From: Erigeron canadensis
Lineage: Eukaryota; Streptophyta; Magnoliopsida; Asterales; Asteraceae
Length of the DNA: 64,000 nt
Assembly (NCBI RefSeq): GCF_010389155.1
Contig: NC_057761.1
Coordinates: 18,292,501 to 18,356,500, forward strand
Direction of reading: 5' to 3'
The position numbers and the translations under genes were made by a program. The notes below the pieces were generated by a model. That model made no database searches, was not told the DNA's origin, and saw only the letters and a list, made by a program, of their open reading frames with translations. Positions 57,812 through 64,000 of the stretch are shown piece by piece. Each line of letters begins with the position of its first letter. Positions within the stretch are counted from its first letter, which is position 1.

Positions 57812-57871
57812 ATTCTTAGGTTCTACTTGTGAAATGCTGCCTTAAGATTCTTAGGTTCTACTTGTGAAATG
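57812..57871 (-). repeat. RT deletion scar with 25-bp direct repeat
   Basis: A 25-base word (ending in CCTAAGAAT on the minus strand) is present twice, at 57,847-57,871 and 57,812-57,836, ten bases apart. The first copy is in its normal place (SQVEPKN); the second joins directly to GGATTCTTTATTTACC. Compared with A, about 700 bases (46,771-47,488 of A), including all RT catalytic motifs, are missing. It looks like a template jump during reverse transcription. Confidence 0.8.
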
Positions 57872-59218
57872 AAACCAGAATACAAACACTCAGTTATCAA
57901 TCCAGTGTCATTCACGTCACAAAACAAACTAGTTAAATCCTTATTCAACTGATTTCTAGTTCGAACAGGTTCTGTAGCATTTCCAAGAATATTTTCAACA
58001 GGGTGATCCTTATTCATTCGATATTGAGGAACCGAATCAACATTCAAACTGTCTCTTAAATTTGTTCTAATCTGAAACTCAGGAGAGTTGAATTCATCTT
58101 CCGATTCTTCAGAAATAGGATCATCATCAGGCAGTGTAACCTTCGATGGAGTAGGTGGTGTAGTGTTTTCAGCATCATTATTGTCTGAATCTGGTGTCGT
58201 ATCCTTGTCCTTACCACTTTCATCAACATCAGTAGTAGACTGAACGTTGGTTAGAGTAGTATCGACATTCCGAGTAGGTGTAAATGTAGGAGTATTATCC
58301 ATGTGATCTCTTAAAATAATCACATCATCAACTATCTCAGGATCTGAATAAGAATCAGGACCATGTAGTGAACTAAACACACTATCATAATCGAAGTTTT
58401 TGCCACATCCAGAATGTATAGCGGGCTTATGACTGACAATCTTGACATTTGTTCCCAAGTCAACTTTGCCGGTCTGTTTGTTGTAAACCCGTCGAATTGA
58501 TGTTCCCGGTTTATAGCCCATGAGAAATCCCTCTTCAACCTTTGAATCAAACTTTGACTGAGATAGATACTTCAAGAAAGTACACGGTACACCAAACGGT
58601 TCAACATTCTGTAAATTTGGTTTCTTCTTATGTAGAAGCTCATAACATGTCTTATTATGACGCTTAACTACAGTAACCCTATTTAAAATATGACAAGCTG
58701 TATTCACCGCTTCCGCCCAAAACATAGTAGGAAGCCCTGAATCTGCAAGCATAGTTCTGGTTGTTTCGATTAGAGTCTTATTCTTCCTTTCAGCAACTCC
58801 ATTCTGTTGTGGTTCATACGAAGAACTGTATTGATGTTGGATTCCCTTTGACAAGCAAAAGACATCCATCACATTATTCTTGAATTCAGTTCTGTTGTCA
58901 CTCCTGATTCTCTTAACACGAACTCCATAGATGTTTTCCGTTTCGACAAAGAGATTTATCAAAATCTGCGGAGTTTCGTCTTTCGACTTAAGAAAGAATA
59001 CCCATGAGAATCTCGAGTAATCATCAGTAACCACCAAACAGTAATACATCCCACCTATACTTCTTACATTCACTGGACCAAATAAATCCATGTGAAGTAA
59101 CTCAAAAGGATTGGCAATAGAATTTTTTTGCTTTGGTTTATGTGAAGACTTCTGCTGTTTACCTTTCAGACAAGGTACACATTTGTCTTCCATTCAAAAC
59201 TGTTTCATGGGAACCCCT
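57848..59218 (-). pseudogene. Element B integrase, C-terminal side of L insertion
   Basis: It reads from the L insertion at 59,218 through GVPMKQF, a stop, then [12 protein letters not shown] (zinc ligands). The catalytic acids are D in HMDLFGP, D in RSDNRTEF and E in QQNGVAERKNK. The C-terminal domain and acidic linker follow, to NLKAAFHK at the scar. Apart from that stop the frame is open for 456 codons. It closely matches A. It would have inserted cDNA of the family if joined to its N-terminal part at 63,121. Confidence 0.87.
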
Positions 59219-62200
59219 TGTAACAACCGTACTTTTAATATTATATATGTGCTAGTTAGGTTGTCTACGTTCCCGCAAGCCATAGTTATACTTGAAGCTA
59301 GTAGGTAATGCCCCAAATTAGTAATCTAATGCTAATGATATGTATAAGAATTTCCTAATGAAAATACCTCGGAACAAAAATTTTTAGAGGTGATCAATCG
59401 ATACGATAATAATAACTTAAGACTCGCAAATTTAGATACCAATCAAAATTCCTATGGAAAGCCCAACAAATCAAAAATATAACAACCATCCTAAAATTTA
59501 TAATTATGAATTCCTATGTACAAAAAATACTTGAATATAGATAAGTGTAAATATAAATATCTAAAATGAATGCAAGAATACAACTAAAGGGATAAAGTAA
59601 TAATTTTGGGAATGCAAATGTATGTACACATACACACATACACGACACATGCATATTTGTATATACTAGGACACAACTAACTAACCTATATGTACAACTT
59701 AGTACATATGACTCATAGAAGACAAATGCATACACATATATGTACTTACACAACTTTTTTATAAAAAAAAAATGAGAGACTCTTCCTTTTCCCCCCCTCT
59801 TGGACCGGCCACACACACACCCTCACACTTTCTCATTTCAAAAATTTACTTTTCATTTAATCATTCTTGAAACCCCCATTTTTCACACACACTTCACACA
59901 CAATTTTCTCTCCACTCAAGAAACTCTTCTTTTCTCTTTTCTTCTCAAGATTTTCGGCCAACACCAAATCAAGGAGAAAAACATAACCAAAATCAATTAA
60001 AACATATTAATAATAAGGGTTTTAGGCTAGATTATAAAAGGGATATAGTAAGCAAGGTTTAAGGGTTATATTAAGGTTGAAATAAGGGTTGTTGGAGCAT
60101 CATTAGGCCACGAAATTTCTGCCATTTCTCATCAACAAAAACGTGTGCAACAAGGGTATATATCTTCATCTCTTTATTAGATTAATCTTATTCTTGTTCA
60201 TATTAAAAAGGTTTTAACAAAAGATTGTGTTTCCTTCATGTTTTCTTTTGAATATACACTTGATGAGGGCAAAGTTGATAGGATCTTTCTTTCCATGCTC
60301 ATGCATGTTGAATCCATGAAGAAAGATCCAAGGATTCAACTAGTTTAAGACCCGAAAGTGTGGATATAAGTTTAATAGTCTTTGATGTGATTTTTCCTTT
60401 GAAAGATGGCTATATTCATGCATATTATGAAAGTAATATTTCTGGAAATATTTATAAAAATATAGATTTTATTGATAAAGTATTGGATCTATAAAAGCTA
60501 GCATCAAAAAGGTGGATATGTGTTGATAGATTGTAAAGTAACTTTTTATATAAAAAGATGAACATGATGTATAAATATTTGTATATATTTCTGGAATATT
60601 TCATGAAAAATATATTTTTATGTTGATGGATTTTTGATAGTTAAATCTTTATGTTAAAAAGTATTGATTTAAGTGCATATATGCTAGATTTAAGAAGGTT
60701 GGATTATTGTTTGGATTATGAGATGAAGCTAGGCTTTTCATAAGTGAAAAATCTGTTAAAATCAAAGTTAATATTCTGGAAAAATTATGGTAATAACAAA
60801 AATATGATTATGGAACCAAACAAGGCAAAATAGGCTTGAAATCGAAAACCGAAAACTTGTTAAAATGCATTTTGAGCACACACATGCACCATAACTATAT
60901 GACCATGAAAATGTGATGAACATACTGGAAATATGACATATTAAAAGTATAAAACTCAAGTCATTTGATGCATGGCAAGAATAAGCTCAAAAATAGTCTT
61001 TTCGGGTCAAATAATCACCAACCGAAAGCACAAAATTGCACATAGCACACCACCACCACAATCACGACTTAGGTCATCAAAATATGATGGAAATTCTGGA
61101 CAAAATGAAATAAGAACAAAAATCCCTTTTGAAGCATTTAAATTGGTTGAGAAATGAGGCAAAAATCACTATTTCGGTAAACGATTTTATATTTAAAAGT
61201 CCTCAAAATTATAAGAACACAAGAGAGATTGGATGGTTACAAATTTTTATTGATAAAATTTGCCTAAAAAGGGCCTGGGATTTTAGACAAAAACTCTTGT
61301 GATGATTTCTAAGTGTTTTTATAATTTAGTGAATTTAAAAGGGATTTTAAAGAATAAATAAATCAATAATAAATTATATAAATCATGAACTTTGACAAAA
61401 TCACATAAATAGGATTAAAATAACTTAAACCTACTGGAGAAAAGTAATTTCAAGGAAAGAACCAAGTTTTACATAATCTAAGAATAACTAATTAAGTTAA
61501 AAATCACTAATTAATCACTATTATTAAATAAATAAGTAATAAAGCTTAAATAAATAAATAAATAAATAATATTACAAGTTTAAAAGCATAATACTCAGTA
61601 GATAATCAAAATATAATTATCTATAAATTTTAAAGGTAATTTAAGAACCTAAGAATAATTATAAGGAATTATTTAATTAATTAATGAATAAATGGAAGAA
61701 ATAATTAATTAAATAATAATAAATCAAGGAAATTAATATAAATCAGAAAATATATTTTAAAATCCAAAATACTACTGTACCAATATCAAATAATAGTACA
61801 AAGCAAAGTGTGCAAAAGAAATCTCGCGAATCAAAGCCGAATCACCGAAATTCCAACAAACGCGCAAAAACGCTTAACGCAAAAACTACTCTTACCATCA
61901 ATTCCAATTTAACCAAACATCTTGAACATCATAATACACTTTGATTCCATAATTAAGTAACAACCAAAGATAGGCAAGCCTACTAGCATAAATCTCATGA
62001 TCTAGTTCACTAGTTCATGTAACACGCACTTACGTTGTGTATATTTGAATGCCATGGTTTAGGCTTGCTTGGGGAACGACATCACTAGGCACACATCTCG
62101 TATTTGATCAGTCCCCATTACTCTCAAATCAAGTGAGTCATAGCCCCCTTTCAAACTCTTTTATGTGTTTTACTTTCGGGGTGAAAAGCATGATAAATGA

Positions 62201-63120
62201 AACTACTGTCTATATATGCAATGTTTCTTGAAAGAGAGTTTGTTATATGAAATGATATTTGATATATGAGTATGAAATGATAATAAAGGATTTATGTGAT
62301 GAGCTTGAGTTCTGTCAAACCGCGGCGTTCGGTACACTACTATTTACTCCGAAAGTGGAGGCCTGTAGTTAGTTAGTTGCGCAACTAGGTTTCGTCCGCC
62401 CACCCAAAGCGTACCGTTGGAAGGTTGGTTGCCTTCGTGACAACCTCCACTTCTAGTCTGGCCCCCGGGTGTTCTAACTACCTTAAGATAATCGGGCGTC
62501 TCCATGGCACGACCCATTATCATCATTGTTATTATTATTACGGCACTTGATTGACAGCTTGTGCTATGAAATGAATTATTGAATTGTAATCGGACTTGAA
62601 TAAAATGGTAGTAGTAGTGGCTCAAATCTATACTCATCTAAGATAATGGAAGTAGACCCTTGTGGTCATATGACAAGGATTTATTTATATGGGTTAAAAT
62701 TGAGTTGAACGAACGATTATCAAAGGATGAATTGGAAATGTTCATGGAAGTTGGTGATTCCTAATTTATTTTGTGATGATGTGTATATATGCTTATTGTA
62801 TTAGTTAAAAACCTATGAACTCACTCAACTCTCGTAGTTGACACTTTTTCTCCATGCTTTTCAGGTTTAGAGCAGTAGGTTTGCTTATGAACCGTTTTTG
62901 GACTTGGTGTTTGCATGGTGAACGAAGACTTGTAATGCAAACAAGTTTATCTTTTATTCGGATTTGGACTTATGTTATGATTTTTAACACTTTACTTTGA
63001 ACTATGTAATCGTTTAATTTGGAATGGTTTTAAGACTTTAATTAAGATGTTTTCCATTTAATCTTTTGTACCATGTCGTTCTGTGGCATCTCGTGTTTCC
63101 GCCGTAGTCGGGGTGTTACA
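59219..63120 (+). mobile_element. Family-L solo LTR, complete (3,902 bp)
   Basis: TGTAACAACCGT to GGGGTGTTACA, flanked by a perfect 5-bp duplication CCCCT (59,214-59,218 and 63,121-63,125), so it is a complete insertion in B's integrase. No gag or pol inside: a solo LTR. It shares with 18,207-22,446 a TATA-like TTTATAAAAAA followed by a CT/AC-rich leader at 59,755-59,900, the ATAAGGG block near 60,010, and the block 62,133-62,510. A (TAAA)n run lies at about 61,546-61,567. Its A+T-rich centre (61,300-61,760) is less similar to the other copy. Confidence 0.92.
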
Positions 63121-63628
63121 CCCCTTCAACCAAACCATGTTTCACAATGTCATTCATCTTTCGGAAATTGATATGTCCCATTCTTCTATGCCATAACAAA
63201 GATTCAGATTCGTTTGCTTTTGATAACAAACAAACAGACTCCTTTGGATTATCAACACCTAACACAAGGCCATAGATGTCTTTCTTCCTAGGAGCTTTCA
63301 ACAGGATCCAGTCTTCAGGAATAACATATCCCAGTTTCAATATAAGTGCTTCTTTCTCATTAAAATGGACAGTATTACCTTTGTCACAAATCTGAGAAAC
63401 ACTTAATAAATTATGTGATAACTGTTCCACATAATTGACTTTCTCCAGCGTAATCTTCCCATTGACAACATCACCTTGGCCCGAGATGTTGCCGCCCTTG
63501 GGACCAGCGAAACTAACGTACGAACCATTTACATCTTCATAGTAGGACAAAACGTTCTTGTCCCCTATCATGTGCCGAGAGCATCCATTGTCAACATACC
63601 AAAGACTAATAGGCTTCCTTGGTTCTCC
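63121..63628 (-). pseudogene. Element B protease and integrase start
   Basis: From the AG at 63,629 it reads GEPRKPISLWYVDNGCSRHM; the protease active site DSG is DNG here, so the catalytic triad motif is altered. Then come NYVEQLSHNLLSVSQICD, LKAPRKKDIYGLVLG and the integrase zinc start [12 protein letters not shown], up to HGLVEGV where the L LTR begins. This copy is open through the point where A has its frameshift near 45,290. Confidence 0.85.
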
Positions 63629-63654
63629 CTACACATTAGACAATAAGATGGTTA
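63629..63654 (-). promoter_or_regulatory. Element B gag/pol junction: stop plus acceptor-like AG|G
   Basis: TAA after WVPFRN (63,654-63,652), 23 nucleotides, then GTGTAG followed by GGAGAACC. The pol frame is offset by two from gag, unlike A, although the two elements are close relatives. Confidence 0.5.
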
Positions 63655-64000
63655 GTTTCTGAAGGGAACCCAAACCTTTTGAGGTTTAGGTTTGCCGAAT
63701 TCATCTCTAATGATTAATTTGGTCCAATATCCATCGTTCTGTAATGGAGCCTTGGATGAAGATGGTGTCATAGACTGTTTCTTAGGTGAGGTGAAACGAG
63801 TCTTAGGAGGAGAATTCCTTGGTGAGAAAGTACCAAATCTAGGTTGACTCCCTAATCGATCATAGAATTTAGACGAACTATTAATTCTAACAGGAGGGGA
63901 TCGATTTTGTTGAGTCATCTTCCTAGGTGAATTACTCCTTTGAGATGTACGAGAACGACTCGGACTTACACTACTAAAAGTAGTATTCTGTGAAGGTCCC
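63652..64000 (-). pseudogene. Element B Gag C-terminal tail, cut by window edge
   Basis: Ser/Pro/Arg-rich tail: SRSRTSQRSNSPRKMTQQN type wording, then FYDRLGSQPRFGTFSP and KAPLQNDGYWTKLIIRD, ending KPQKVWVPFRN and TAA. It aligns with 44,550-44,875 of A but is open where A has a stop. A basic low-complexity tail of this sort would fit RNA binding; that is inference. The rest of gag is outside the window. Confidence 0.7.

Larger units (their letters stand above)
49409..64000 (-). mobile_element. Copia element B, same family as A, RT deleted
   Basis: On the minus strand, from the right edge: gag tail, protease, integrase (split by an L solo LTR), deletion scar, RNase H, spacer, ORF3 promoter, ORF3, polypurine tract and 3' LTR. 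The 5' LTR and most of gag are outside. It is inserted into element A in the opposite direction at 49,408. The RT domain is missing, so it would depend on RT from a relative such as A. Confidence 0.87.

Overview
The window is a nested stack of plant transposable elements with no host gene that I can recognise. It is A+T-rich. Elements start with TGTAACA and end with TGTTACA or a similar end, primer sites match plant initiator tRNA-Met, and spliced pseudogenes carry GT/AG introns, so this is a dicot nuclear genome. The copia elements with a long extra third ORF, and the Gag linker style, recall Asteraceae genomes; that is inference only.

Left block (1-12,780). A copia element of the Sirevirus type (E1, minus strand, about 1,343-9,173) sits inside the 3' end of a Tat-like Ty3/gypsy element (9,174 to about 12,780). 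That gypsy remnant keeps an antisense extra ORF, a polypurine tract and an LTR full of CTCGAG repeats. E1 is itself cut at its RNase H by a long chromovirus-type LTR of a family I call L (1-1,342).

Middle block (13,880-26,840). A possible SINE and a degraded chromovirus-type LTR lead into a Mutator-like (MULE) region. It has a broken FAR1-type transposase (+) facing a six-exon gene related to MULE-carried Ulp1-type genes (-). A tandem repeat array lies between the two and has been split by a 4.2-kb solo L LTR.

Right block (26,845-64,000). A second copia family (C, +) has an LTR, PBS, gag, protease, integrase and third ORF, but no reverse transcriptase. A chromovirus (G, minus) is inserted at the end of its third ORF. 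A third copia family follows as two copies: A (+, from 40,927) and B (minus, 49,409 to beyond the window), with B inserted into A in the opposite direction. B has lost its RT by an internal deletion, carries a third ORF with what looks like its own promoter and 5'-UTR intron, and is interrupted by another L solo LTR (59,219-63,120, perfect 5-bp target duplication).

The most interesting points cross element boundaries. In four copia copies from three families, the Gag part ends in a WVP motif and a stop, then 16-23 nt later an acceptor-like AG|G precedes protease, in varying reading frames. ORF3 has its own TATA box in two families. Each LTR family has its own short palindrome repeated in its control region, including a TGACGTCA palindrome shared by the LTR, leader and ORF3 promoter in A and B. 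Nearly all coding regions carry stops, frameshifts or deletions. I calculated no divergence values.
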